Source of the DNA: Acidobacteriaceae bacterium | Lineage (GTDB): Bacteria > Acidobacteriota > Terriglobia > Terriglobales > Acidobacteriaceae | Length of the DNA: 10,459 nt | Direction: 5' to 3' | NCBI GenBank assembly: GCA_003166055.1 | Contig: PMWR01000044.1 | Location: forward strand, 1,627-12,085 | Shown: piece after piece, positions 1-8,712 of the stretch | How positions within the stretch are numbered: position 1 is the stretch's first letter | Layout: each line of letters starts with the position of its first letter | Made by a program: the position numbers and the translations under genes | Notes under the pieces: generated by a model | Seen by the model: only the letters and a program-made list of their open reading frames with translations | Database searches by the model: none | What the model was told of the DNA's origin: nothing

Positions 1-844
1 GGGCAGGGACAATGAGCTCTGCTAAAGGAATGTCGTCCAGGCCAACTACGGAGATTTCGTCTGGAACTCGCAATCCGGAAAGAGTGAGGGTCCGAATGGC
101 TCCGATCGCGGTCAGGTCGTTGCTGCATAGAATCGCCGTGGGCATCGTCGACCCAGTGAGCAGTTCCCGAACTGCGTCCGAGCCGGACTCAGCCGTATTG
201 CGTCCTTCGATGATCCGCATGCGACAGTCGAGTGCCCATGCCGCGGATTCTACGGCGGTCTTGTAGGCAATGTGCGAGCGGCGGTTTTGAGGGCCGGCAA
301 TCATGGCAAGCTCGCGGTGGCCCAGGTTGAAGAGGCAGCGGACGCCCTCAACCGCCCCTTTTTCATAGCCCAAGCGCAGACTGCTTCGGTTCTGGCCAAT
401 CGTTCCGCTATCCAGTACTACGGAGGCGAGACCATTGGCAGACAGATAGTCAAGCAAGGATGAGTCCACCTGCGAGGTCATAATGGCCACTGCAATCGCC
501 ATGTTTTCCACCAGTTTCTGACAGGCACGTTCTGCAATCCCGGGGTCATAGTTGGTGCTGAAAAGCAGGACATCAAATCCATTTTGCCTGGCCAGATCCT
601 CAAAAGATTTGATTACTCCGGGGAAGAAGGGGTTTTCAATATCGGAAACCAGTATTCCTAGGAAGTTGCTGCGTCCCAGTGCCAACCCCCGGGCGTGAGC
701 GTTCGCAGAAAAGCCGAGTTCACGCATGGCGAGGAGGACCTGAGCCTTCTTCGCCTCAGAGACGGAACGGGTATTGTTGAGTACGTGCGAAACGGTAGAT
801 TCAGAAACGCCCGCCCGCCGGGCTACATCCTTCATCGTTGCCAT
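1..844 (-). CDS. LacI-family transcriptional repressor, 3' end cut by window edge
   Basis: Reading the minus strand from ATG at 844, the frame is open for 281 codons to the window edge; LacI proteins are usually about 330-350 residues, so some 50-60 C-terminal residues are missing. Residues 4-23 form the helix-turn-helix (MKDVARRAGVSESTVSHVLN), residues about 48-59 the hinge (ANAHARGLALGRS, with Leu54 as the likely minor-groove lever), and from residue 61 a periplasmic-binding-protein-like effector domain with the family landmarks GILVSDIENPFF, FNLGHRELAMIAGP, LCSNDLTAIGA and the VVGLDDIP strand. ATG at 844 is preceded by a purine-rich GGAAAGGG; ATG at 835 (Met4) is an alternative start. The gene is divergent from the receptor at 992 and separated from it by 147 bases containing a LacI-type palindrome, so it is probably the local repressor, responding to a sugar. 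The effector is not determinable from sequence alone. The family call is firm. Confidence 0.95.
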   Translation of the reverse strand, partial: MATMKDVARRAGVSESTVSHVLNNTRSVSEAKKAQVLLAMRELGFSANAHARGLALGRSNFLGILVSDIENPFFPGVIKSFEDLARQNGFDVLLFSTNYDPGIAERACQKLVENMAIAVAIMTSQVDSSLLDYLSANGLASVVLDSGTIGQNRSSLRLGYEKGAVEGVRCLFNLGHRELAMIAGPQNRRSHIAYKTAVESAAWALDCRMRIIEGRNTAESGSDAVRELLTGSTMPTAILCSNDLTAIGAIRTLTLSGLRVPDEISVVGLDDIPLAELIVPA

Positions 845-921
845 ACGAAAGCCCTTTCCGCCGCTCTTCTTTGGGAATTCGATTGAAAACAGAGTACTTG
901 CCTGCGCTTTAAGAATTGTAC

Positions 922-950
922 TTGACTTGAAATCACCTCCGTGGTAATTT
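922..950 (+). promoter_or_regulatory. Candidate sigma70-type promoter of the receptor operon
   Basis: TTGACT at 922-927 matches five of six bases of the -35 consensus. Seventeen bases downstream, TAATTT at 945-950 keeps the first, second and last T/A/T positions of a -10 box but matches only three of six. A start near 957 would put the LacI-type palindrome at about +10 to +21, a common repression position. The assignment is from consensus matching only. Confidence 0.45.
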
Positions 951-966
951 TTCGATCACATCATTA

Positions 967-978
967 GCAAGCGCTTGC
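967..978. promoter_or_regulatory. LacI-family operator palindrome
   Basis: GCAAGCGCTTGC is a perfect 12-bp inverted repeat with the central CG step typical of LacI/PurR/CcpA-type operators. A second, shorter palindrome TTGCGCAA (975-982) overlaps its right arm. It lies downstream of the candidate promoter and directly before the Shine-Dalgarno AAGGAA (981-986) of the gene at 992, so a bound repressor would block transcription. The divergent LacI gene at 844 is the most likely ligand; the second LacI gene at the right edge is an alternative. Confidence 0.75.
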
Positions 979-991
979 GCAAGGAAACTCG

Positions 992-3900
992 ATGAACTAC
1001 ACCAGACATTTCGTAAGGCTGATCCTGATCTTTACCCTGCTCAGCTCGTCCATTTTGGCACGCGCCGACGTCACCGGATCTGTCCTTGGCACTGTTGTAG
1101 ATGAGAAAGGCGCAACCGTCCCAAACGCCCGGGTTGTGCTAATGAACAGCAAGACTGGGTACCAGCGCACGCTCTTGACAGACGCTGCCGGTGCCTATGA
1201 ATTTCTTTCCGTTCCTGTCGGAGATGGATATTCAGTGGAAATCACTTCAACTGGATTCGAAAAATCAACGGTTGCTAGTATTGTCCTGCAAGTTAATCAG
1301 CGATTCCGCATCGATTTCAGACTGAAGGTCGGACAGGTAACACAACAGGTGATTGTTTCTTCCGATAACGTTCAGGTGGACACGACGACCAACCAGCTCG
1401 GAGATGTGATCAGCGATGAAAAGATGACCGCCCTTCCCTTGAACGGAAGAAGTTACACAGATCTATTGGGTCTTCAGCCCGGTGTCGTTCCTATAACCTC
1501 ATCTTCAGCTTTTACAGATCGTCCCGTTTCAGGCGAGCTGAATGCAGGCGGCCAATCGGTTAACGGAAGCCGCGAAGATTCAAATTCTTTTCTGATCAAC
1601 GGTGGAGATGTTGAAGAACCGAAAAACAGCGGCGCCGCTGTTATTCCCAACCTGGATGCGATCCAGGAGTTCCGCGTTCTGACCAACAGCTTCGACGCCG
1701 AATACGGTCGCTTCGGTGGTGGAATCGTAAATGTCATTACCAAGTCAGGCACAAATGAATTGCACGGCTCAGTCTTTGAATTCCTTAGAAACAAGGATCT
1801 AAATGCGAAGAATTTCTTCGCCCAAGACCAGACCAACCCAGAAACTGGACTTCCCATTCCAGGTACAGCTCGAGGAGTATTTACTCGAAACCAATTCGGT
1901 TTCGCCTTCGGTGGGCCGATTATCAAGAATCACTTCTTCTTCTTTACCGACTACCAGGGAACCCGTGAGATCCGTGGCCAGACATCGTCATACGCATATA
2001 TTCCGTCTGTTTCGGAGGTCGGTGGCGATTTCTCTGACGTAACGACGACGGGATTCCCCTCTCTGACAGGCGTGGTCAAGGGGACCAATGATGGCAACCA
2101 CACTATGGTGCAGACGTTGACACAGCGGCTGGGATATTCCGTTCAAGCTGGCGAACCATACTGGGTGTCCGGGTGCAACACTGCCGGGGACGCTCTGGCT
2201 GGCATGTGCGTTTTCCCAGGCCAACAGATCCCGCAGTCGGCGTGGGATCCGGCTGCAACCGCCCTATTGAAATTCGTTCCCGCGCCGTCAGGCTTTCAGG
2301 GCGGAACCCCGTACTATTCCACTTCGGGCCTGAATAATACCTTGACCGATGACAAAATCGGTGAGCGTGTGACCTGGAACGACGCGAGAACAGGAGACTG
2401 GTCGTTTTATTACAGCTGGGACAACACATCAACCTTCAATCCATTTGCAGGGGGCAATGTTCCTGGATTCTCAGGAACTGTTCCCCAATTGGCGCTTCAA
2501 GGGAACATCAGCAATACCCACGTCTTCAATGCAACCACGGTTAACGAAATCAGGCTCAACTATACCCGTTCGACGATTTTTCAGACACACCCATCCGGTT
2601 CTGGGCTCGGATCACTGAGCAGCTTCGGTTTCCCCAGCAACGAGCTTGGTTTGACCTCAACTGTGCCCTCCGTAGAAGGCGTGCCGCAAATGTATGTGGG
2701 TGGCGGATATGGCTTATCGATGGGCGTTGTCGCGTACGCGATCAATCAGGTCAACAACACCGACCAAATTGCCGACGTATTCTCGAAGGTAATTGGACAA
2801 CAGAGTCTTAAATTTGGGGGCGAGTACCGCAAGCTGAACGTCGATGAGTTTAATATCTCCTCTCCGAATGGCGGATTCTCGTTCAATGGAAACGAAACGG
2901 GTAACGGCTTCGCCGACTATCTGTTGGGGGCACCTAGTTCATTTGCGCAACAGAGCTATTCCACCTTTTTCACTCGATCCAACTACGGCGGAATCTTTGC
3001 TCAGGACTCCTATCGGGTGAAACCGAACTTGACGCTCAATGCCGGGGTCCGCTGGGACTACATCGAGCCATGGTATGAGAAGCGTGGTTGGCTCAACTCT
3101 ATTGTCTGGGGAGAACAGTCCACAGTCTACCCCGGTTCTCCTACGGGTTGGGTGTTCCCGGGTGACGATGGCTTGCCCAAAACTATCGCCAAAACCCCGC
3201 GCGATAATTTCAGTCCACGGCTTGGAATTGCATGGTCCCCGAACGCGCAGGAAGGTTTCCTCGGAAAAATCTTTGGAGGACCAGGGAAAACGAGCATCCG
3301 CGCAGGGTCAGGCATCTACTATCAAGCAATCGAAGATCAGCCGTCCTTCTATACGATCGGCGACGCCCCTTTTGGGCTCTACTACTCTAGCCCAACGCAA
3401 GTTTATCTCAGCGAACCGTTTGAGGATCGCCGACACGACAATGACCCTGGCCAACGTTTCCCCTTTATACCGCCGGAACCGGGGGCACCCATTAACTGGG
3501 CCACCTACCTGCCAATTGGCGGATCTCCAGGGGTGTTGCCACAGAATACGACGCCTTACATGATTCAGTACAACCTGACCATTCAGCGGGAATTGCCTGG
3601 ATCAACCCTTCTGACTGCCGGCTATGTCGGCACAGCTGGGCGCCATCTCCTCTCGCAAATGGAATCTAATCCGGGGATTACCGCGCTCTGCTTGGAGGTC
3701 GCGGCCAAGTTACCGTCCGGCCAGGGTTGCGGGCCGGGTGGTGAAGATCAGATTTATGACATGCCGAGCGGTGGGGCGGTTAACGGCACCCGAGTCCACA
3801 GCGTGACCTCAGGGCGATTTTTGTCACAAGGGTTGCTCGACTTCACCAGCGATGCGTATAACGGAACCTTTGGAATGTCCGAGTACAACGCATTTGAAGC

Positions 3901-4570
3901 GAGCCTCCAACGACATGTCGGTTTCGGTCAATTTCTGGCGGCATACACCTGGGGCAAATCAATCGACGACACCTCTGGACCCGTCGATGCGGTAAATCCA
4001 ATCAATCCCCGCTTGAGCCGGTCGCTTTCGGCCTTCGACATGAGACAAAACTTCGTGGTGAGCTATGCACTGCAGCTGCCCAAGCTCGCCAGTCAACCTC
4101 TTTATTTGCGCGACAGCATAGGGGGATGGGAGTTAAGCGGAATCACGCGCTTCACGACCGGAATACCGGTCACAATTTCCCAGAACGTAGACCAGTCCTT
4201 GACAGGTTCCGGCGGCATTGATACGCCGGATTGGAATGGACAACCTATCGCAAAGTTCAATCCACGCTCTACGTCCACCGGAACTTACTTCAGCGCTTCG
4301 CAGTTTTCACTGCAACCTCTGGGTACCTTTGGATCTGCGAACCGGCGGTTCTTCCTTGGACCTGGGCTTAATGATTGGGACACCGCCCTGCGCAAGTTCT
4401 TACAGATTCATGAGCGCTATTCGGTCGAATTTCGCGCGGAGTTCTTTAACGTCTTCAACCATGCGCAATTCGGCAATCCGGACGGCAACCAGTCTGATAC
4501 CAGTTTCGGACAGGTCAGCTCGGCACGCGACCCTCGGATCGGGCAAGTTGCATTACGGTTCACCTTCTAG
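992..4570 (+). CDS. TonB-dependent-receptor-like outer-membrane protein with carboxypeptidase regulatory-like domain
   Basis: A 1192-residue protein, probably a beta-barrel importing a large substrate, such as an oligosaccharide, across the outer membrane. Residues 1-25 are a signal peptide (basic start, hydrophobic core, ...LARA before Asp26). Residues about 28-112 form a carboxypeptidase-regulatory-like beta-sandwich (GSVLGTVVDEKGATVPNARV...GAYEF). A plug domain follows at about 140-260 with ALPLNGRSYTDLLGLQPGV and EYGRFGGGIVNVITKSGTN. The remainder is barrel, with an Oar-like pattern (NPGVRWDY-type strands, seen here as LNAGVRWDYIEPW) and a terminal strand ending GQVALRFTF; a final Phe is typical of outer-membrane proteins. 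Start ATG 992 has AAGGAA six bases upstream. It is the first gene of the plus-strand cluster and lies just behind the LacI palindrome, so it is probably induced by the imported sugar. The substrate is inferred only from neighbours. No clear TonB box was identified. Confidence 0.93.
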   Translation: MNYTRHFVRLILIFTLLSSSILARADVTGSVLGTVVDEKGATVPNARVVLMNSKTGYQRTLLTDAAGAYEFLSVPVGDGYSVEITSTGFEKSTVASIVLQVNQRFRIDFRLKVGQVTQQVIVSSDNVQVDTTTNQLGDVISDEKMTALPLNGRSYTDLLGLQPGVVPITSSSAFTDRPVSGELNAGGQSVNGSREDSNSFLINGGDVEEPKNSGAAVIPNLDAIQEFRVLTNSFDAEYGRFGGGIVNVITKSGTNELHGSVFEFLRNKDLNAKNFFAQDQTNPETGLPIPGTARGVFTRNQFGFAFGGPIIKNHFFFFTDYQGTREIRGQTSSYAYIPSVSEVGGDFSDVTTTGFPSLTGVVKGTNDGNHTMVQTLTQRLGYSVQAGEPYWVSGCNTAGDALAGMCVFPGQQIPQSAWDPAATALLKFVPAPSGFQGGTPYYSTSGLNNTLTDDKIGERVTWNDARTGDWSFYYSWDNTSTFNPFAGGNVPGFSGTVPQLALQGNISNTHVFNATTVNEIRLNYTRSTIFQTHPSGSGLGSLSSFGFPSNELGLTSTVPSVEGVPQMYVGGGYGLSMGVVAYAINQVNNTDQIADVFSKVIGQQSLKFGGEYRKLNVDEFNISSPNGGFSFNGNETGNGFADYLLGAPSSFAQQSYSTFFTRSNYGGIFAQDSYRVKPNLTLNAGVRWDYIEPWYEKRGWLNSIVWGEQSTVYPGSPTGWVFPGDDGLPKTIAKTPRDNFSPRLGIAWSPNAQEGFLGKIFGGPGKTSIRAGSGIYYQAIEDQPSFYTIGDAPFGLYYSSPTQVYLSEPFEDRRHDNDPGQRFPFIPPEPGAPINWATYLPIGGSPGVLPQNTTPYMIQYNLTIQRELPGSTLLTAGYVGTAGRHLLSQMESNPGITALCLEVAAKLPSGQGCGPGGEDQIYDMPSGGAVNGTRVHSVTSGRFLSQGLLDFTSDAYNGTFGMSEYNAFEASLQRHVGFGQFLAAYTWGKSIDDTSGPVDAVNPINPRLSRSLSAFDMRQNFVVSYALQLPKLASQPLYLRDSIGGWELSGITRFTTGIPVTISQNVDQSLTGSGGIDTPDWNGQPIAKFNPRSTSTGTYFSASQFSLQPLGTFGSANRRFFLGPGLNDWDTALRKFLQIHERYSVEFRAEFFNVFNHAQFGNPDGNQSDTSFGQVSSARDPRIGQVALRFTF

Positions 4571-4612
4571 TTGATGCTATCTGGCGCAGTCCCTCCTAAA
4601 CCGGCGGGTTAT

Positions 4613-4648
4613 GTCCTACGATAGGCTAGAAGATGCGGCGGCTAGGAC
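4613..4648. repeat. Imperfect stem-loop between receptor and mannosidase genes
   Basis: In the 105-base gap, GTCCTA (4613-4618) is the reverse complement of TAGGAC (4643-4648), leaving a 24-base loop; a nested CCTA-CGA-TAGG hairpin shares the left arm. No T-run follows, so this is not a canonical terminator. It could modulate expression between the receptor and the enzyme genes, or be chance. Confidence 0.2.
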
Positions 4649-4675
4649 GAGTTTGCCAAGCATAATAGGAGATCG

Positions 4676-7291
4676 ATGTCGATCAACGAGGTCTGCCCCC
4701 GCCGAAGTGCGCAAAGGTTGGCCTTCCTCGCTGCTTTTGTGTTCCTAATCCTTTTCAATCAGATACGCCTCCACGCACAGAAGGAGAAGATCTATCTCGC
4801 TCCGGATGACCACACGGACTATGTATGGACGGCTGACGAAGATGATTATCGTAAGGCCATCCTGGACATGACGGACTACTATCTTGACCTTGCTGACAAG
4901 ACGGACAATGAGCCAACGGACTTTCAGAGCCGCTGGAACCTCGACGGCAGTCTCTGGATGTGGATATGGGAGAAGAACAGGGACCAGCAGCAGGTTGATC
5001 GTCTGGTGGCAAGGTTGCGCGATGGTCACTTCAGCATGCCGCTGAACTTCGCGGTTTCAACCTATGGGGGCATGCCAACAGAGGCGGTGCTGCGAGGCAT
5101 GTACTACGCCGGCTCAGTTGAACGCCGCTATGGACTGAAGCTGGACATGGCCATCGCCATGGAAGATCAGACTCTGCCCAATGGGCTTGGCGCTTTGTGG
5201 GCAGGATCAGGCGCACGTTATAGCTGGCGCGGGGTATGTAACTGCGCAACAAAGCTGATGCCGACGCTCGATCACTGGCGCCCTCATGAAATCTATTGGT
5301 GGCAGGGGCCTGATGGCAGCCGCATTCTATTGAAGTGGTACTCCATCTATAAGAAGATAGGCGGGTATCAGCCGGGTACTTACCTGGAACTGGACAAAGC
5401 CACACTGGGACAAGACATTCCCTTGTTGCAAGACCCGGAATTCCGCGCCCGTTATCCGTATCAGATTTTTGGTCTCTTCGGCGAAGGAGGAGACAACTTG
5501 ACCACGATGAATGACCACATTGTTCAATTGGCGAAGAGTCTCACTCGGCCGGATCGAGAGGTAATTGTCTCCAACGAAGAAGACTTCTTCCACGACTTTG
5601 AGTCGACGTATGGCGCACAGCTACCAAGTTTTCAAGGCAGCTTTGGCAACGAGTGGGATATGTATTCCGCTTCAATGCAGGAGGTATCCTCGAGCGTACG
5701 CAGAGCCACAGAGGAATTGCGATCCGCTGAAGCACTCGAAACCTTGGTGAGCCTGAAGCAGCCAGCGTTTCCTGAGCAGTTCAAGGCGGCGCGCGATCAG
5801 GCATGGGCTGACTTCGGGCTCTTCTGGGAGCATGACTGGACCGCCGATAGTCATGTCCTGCCGCGCTCTATTCGCCGCGACTGGCAGCGCAGTGTCGCGC
5901 ATCGCATCACTTCTTATGTTGACACGCTCTCTGACGCGTCCCGTCAAGCCCTTGGCGGCATGATAGCGCGCAAAGGCGAAGCTGCCCGCTACTACGTCTT
6001 CAACCCCTTGAATTGGATGCGCACCGATGCAGCCGACCTAAGCTATACTGGCCCGGAAGATATACACGTAGTCGATCTAACAACCGGAAAGACAGTACTG
6101 CACCAGTTTATCGATGGAGCAGCCGATGATGGATCGCATCGCCGATTGCTTCGTATCCTGGCCTCGGAAGTCCCTTCGGTTGGCTACAGAGTCTATGAGG
6201 TCATTCCGGGAAAGAGCAGCGCCCCTCCTAAGTCTTTAAGAGCTGATGGCGGGGCACTTGAGAATGCTGATTATCGGATACGAGTGAATGACCATGGCGC
6301 AATCGAAAGCATCGTGAGCAAGAAGACGGGTGGACAGGAGCTGGTTGCAACGATAGATGGACGCAGCGTCAATGATTTGGGCCCAGGCTCCGGGACGCTC
6401 AAGGTCATAAACTTTGGGCCTGTTTCTGTCACGGTTGAGGCGCACGCCAGCGGACCCGTTGCGCACACCACTCAAATTACACTTTTTCGCGACCTCGATC
6501 GCATTGCCATTCGCAATGAGATTACAGCGAACTTTTCAGACTTAAAAACATGGGCATTCAGCTTCGCGTTGCAATCTCCCGAAGTCTGGCATGAAGAGAT
6601 TGGAGCGATCAATCATGCCCGTCTACAACCTGGGGGAGACTATGCGGCGAAATATTCACGGCTCGACTGGCTGACACTGAACCATTATGTGTTCATGGCA
6701 GGGAAGGATGGAATCGGCATCACCCTTTCCAACGCAGACGATGCCTTCATGAAGCTCGGCCATAGCACGATCGCAAATGGCATCTCGGAACTGGACACTT
6801 CGACGCCACAGATCTCGGTGCTTGCCGGAGGACAGGTAGATGGACCAAGTCTTGGTATTGCGGATCAGGGCGGGGACAAGTATTTCCTGCAACGCTTTGC
6901 TCTTCACGCAACAAGGAACGGTTCCGCGGCGGGCTCGATGCGACTCGCGCTCGAGGATCAGAATCCTCTTGTTGCCGGACAAGTTACCGGCGGAAACGCC
7001 TATCCTGAAACATCGTTTTCGTTGTTGTCGAGCACAAATCCCGATGTCCTGCTCTGGGCGTTGAAGCCCTCCGAGGACGGTATTGATCACGGCATCATTA
7101 CAAGATTCTGGAATCTTAGCGAGAACGCGAATGATTTCTCAATCCAATTTCACGGTGGGATTGCGAACGCTTCAGAGATCACGCATATTGAGACAAACCC
7201 CACGCCGGTTCCTTTGACCGCCGCGCTTCTGAAAGCGAGCGCAAAGCCCTGGCAATTGCGCTCTTTTTCAATTGTTCCAGCGGCGAAGTAA
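4676..7291 (+). CDS. Secreted glycoside hydrolase family 38 protein (alpha-mannosidase family)
   Basis: An 871-residue protein expected to hydrolyse alpha-mannosidic bonds in the periplasm or outside the cell. Residues 1-34 form a signal peptide (basic PRRSAQR, then a hydrophobic core, cut near ...LHA before Gln35); there is no lipobox. The catalytic domain begins at once with DDHTDYVW, where His46 and Asp48 fit the GH38 zinc ligands. MEDQT at 162-166 offers Asp164 as the likely nucleophile and metal ligand, and FWEHDWTAD offers His386 as the last zinc ligand in the usual HHD-like position. Residues about 440-871 are beta-sandwich domains typical of GH38 C-termini (YYVFNPLNW, then NADYRIRVNDHGAIESIVSKKTG). 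The length fits bacterial GH38 proteins. ATG 4676 has AGGAG four bases upstream. It sits between a receptor and a permease/kinase pair, as expected for a glycan-degrading operon. Substrate linkage cannot be read from sequence, and the residue assignments are by motif alignment from memory. Confidence 0.87.
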   Translation: MSINEVCPRRSAQRLAFLAAFVFLILFNQIRLHAQKEKIYLAPDDHTDYVWTADEDDYRKAILDMTDYYLDLADKTDNEPTDFQSRWNLDGSLWMWIWEKNRDQQQVDRLVARLRDGHFSMPLNFAVSTYGGMPTEAVLRGMYYAGSVERRYGLKLDMAIAMEDQTLPNGLGALWAGSGARYSWRGVCNCATKLMPTLDHWRPHEIYWWQGPDGSRILLKWYSIYKKIGGYQPGTYLELDKATLGQDIPLLQDPEFRARYPYQIFGLFGEGGDNLTTMNDHIVQLAKSLTRPDREVIVSNEEDFFHDFESTYGAQLPSFQGSFGNEWDMYSASMQEVSSSVRRATEELRSAEALETLVSLKQPAFPEQFKAARDQAWADFGLFWEHDWTADSHVLPRSIRRDWQRSVAHRITSYVDTLSDASRQALGGMIARKGEAARYYVFNPLNWMRTDAADLSYTGPEDIHVVDLTTGKTVLHQFIDGAADDGSHRRLLRILASEVPSVGYRVYEVIPGKSSAPPKSLRADGGALENADYRIRVNDHGAIESIVSKKTGGQELVATIDGRSVNDLGPGSGTLKVINFGPVSVTVEAHASGPVAHTTQITLFRDLDRIAIRNEITANFSDLKTWAFSFALQSPEVWHEEIGAINHARLQPGGDYAAKYSRLDWLTLNHYVFMAGKDGIGITLSNADDAFMKLGHSTIANGISELDTSTPQISVLAGGQVDGPSLGIADQGGDKYFLQRFALHATRNGSAAGSMRLALEDQNPLVAGQVTGGNAYPETSFSLLSSTNPDVLLWALKPSEDGIDHGIITRFWNLSENANDFSIQFHGGIANASEITHIETNPTPVPLTAALLKASAKPWQLRSFSIVPAAK

Positions 7292-7332
7292 ATTAGTCTC
7301 GAACAAAGGCATGAGGCGGGGAGAAGCGAGCG

Positions 7333-8703
7333 ATGGCGACCAACATCACCGAAGGAGCGCGACAGTCGCCGCCGGGATTCAAGCGCGTCCTCAGCTTCTG
7401 GGACCTGATGTTCTACGGCATAGTGATTATCCAGCCGACCGCGCCGCTTCCATCGTTCGGCATTGTCAACTCGGTTTCGCGCGGACACGCCGTCAGCGCA
7501 ATCCTGCTGGCGATGGTTGCCATGATGCTCACAGCTTTTAGCTACGGCAAAATGGCTCGCGCATATCCGACCGCGGGGTCAGCATATACGTTCGTCGGCC
7601 GAGAGTTGCATCCCAATCTCGGCCTGCTCACAGGCTGGAGTATCGCACTCGACTATGTCCTCAATCCCACCATCGGCGTCATCTGGTGCAGCAAAGCAGC
7701 CATAAACATTGTGCCGTTGCCGTTCATTGTCTGGGCCGCGTTCTTTGCTGTTGCCTTCGGCTTTGTCAATCTCATGGGCATCCGCATGAATGCACGTACC
7801 AACACTGTTCTCACAATAAGTATGTTTACCGTACTCATCGTATTCTTTGTTGCGGCGGCATCCTACCTGTTTCATATTGGAGGAGTTTCAGAATTCTTTT
7901 CTTCGTTGCCTTTCTACAATCCATCGACGTTTGCATGGAATCGCTTGCGTGCGGGCACGTCCATTGCGGTATTGACGTACATGGGATTCGATAGCATCAG
8001 CACGCTTTCAGAAGATGTGAAAAACCCCCAGCGCAATATCATGCTTGCTACGGTTTCGCTTTGTCTCTTTACGGGTGTGCTAGGCGGCTTTGAAGTGTAT
8101 GTCGGCCAACTGATCTGGCCTGACTTCACCACTTACCCAGATCTCGACACGGCCTTTGTGTCGGTTGCTGGCCGTGCGGCAGGCCCTTGGATGTTCTACA
8201 CGATGAACTTCACGCTGCTGATTGCGACCGTGGGATCGAGCATCGGCGCACAACTCGGAGCGGTGCGTCTTCTGTATGCGATGGGGCGAGACAATGTCAT
8301 ATCCCGGCGATTCTTCGGTGTCCTTGAGCCGCTGCGCAATACGCCGCGGAACAACATTCTGCTAACGAGCGCGCTGATGCTGATAGGGGCAATCTTTCTG
8401 AGTTATCAACTCGGCGCAGAACTGCTGAACTATGGCGCGTTCGTGGCCTTTATGGGCGTCAACCTGTCCTCTGCAAAGCGGTCGCTGCTGGTAGATGTGA
8501 GCCGGAATGTGTTTACGAAGGCCATCACCGTAGCGGTGCCTCTTAGCGGTTTTCTGGTCTGCCTTTATATCTGGTGGAGTCTCAGCCCGATGGCGAAAAT
8601 TGCGGGTACAGCATGGCTCATTATTGGTGTCCTGTACTGCGCATTACGCACCGACATGTTTCAGATTCGGCTTGAATTAGTCAGCTCACCCGATCAGGAT
8701 TGA
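7333..8703 (+). CDS. APC-superfamily permease, PuuP/PlaP-like
   Basis: A 456-residue polytopic inner-membrane transporter with about 12 predicted hydrophobic helices. It shows the hallmarks of the APC amino acid/polyamine/organocation family: a broken first helix (YGIVIIQPTAPLPSFGIV, residues 28-45), SYGKMARAYPTAGSAYTF after helix 2 (70-87), MGFDSISTLSEDVKNPQRN after helix 6 (217-235), and LLYAMGRDNVISRRFFG followed by NYGAFVAFMGVNLSS. These resemble the putrescine importers PuuP/PlaP more than other APC branches, judged by recall. ATG 7333 has GGGGAG (7318-7323) nine bases upstream and lies 41 bases after the mannosidase; the kinase starts nine bases after the stop, so the two are probably translationally coupled. 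Because it is the only inner-membrane transporter in the cluster, it may carry the glycan-derived product, possibly an amino sugar or free hexose, although family precedent favours amines or amino acids. Confidence 0.9.
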   Translation: MATNITEGARQSPPGFKRVLSFWDLMFYGIVIIQPTAPLPSFGIVNSVSRGHAVSAILLAMVAMMLTAFSYGKMARAYPTAGSAYTFVGRELHPNLGLLTGWSIALDYVLNPTIGVIWCSKAAINIVPLPFIVWAAFFAVAFGFVNLMGIRMNARTNTVLTISMFTVLIVFFVAAASYLFHIGGVSEFFSSLPFYNPSTFAWNRLRAGTSIAVLTYMGFDSISTLSEDVKNPQRNIMLATVSLCLFTGVLGGFEVYVGQLIWPDFTTYPDLDTAFVSVAGRAAGPWMFYTMNFTLLIATVGSSIGAQLGAVRLLYAMGRDNVISRRFFGVLEPLRNTPRNNILLTSALMLIGAIFLSYQLGAELLNYGAFVAFMGVNLSSAKRSLLVDVSRNVFTKAITVAVPLSGFLVCLYIWWSLSPMAKIAGTAWLIIGVLYCALRTDMFQIRLELVSSPDQD

Positions 8704-8712
8704 AGAGGCATC

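Noticed and set aside
12..886. Plus-strand open frames at 12-266, 272-463 and 695-886
   Set aside because: They are antisense to a continuous LacI-family frame with clear helix-turn-helix and effector-domain motifs, and they show no recognisable domains.
915..920. TACAAT on the minus strand as a -10 box for the left LacI gene
   Set aside because: The -10 match is good (five of six), but no acceptable -35 hexamer is found 16-18 bases upstream, so a promoter was not called.
3039..3563. 174-codon plus-strand frame inside the receptor gene
   Set aside because: It overlaps the receptor barrel in another frame, has low-complexity arginine/serine-rich composition and no recognisable motif; it is a shadow of the receptor gene.
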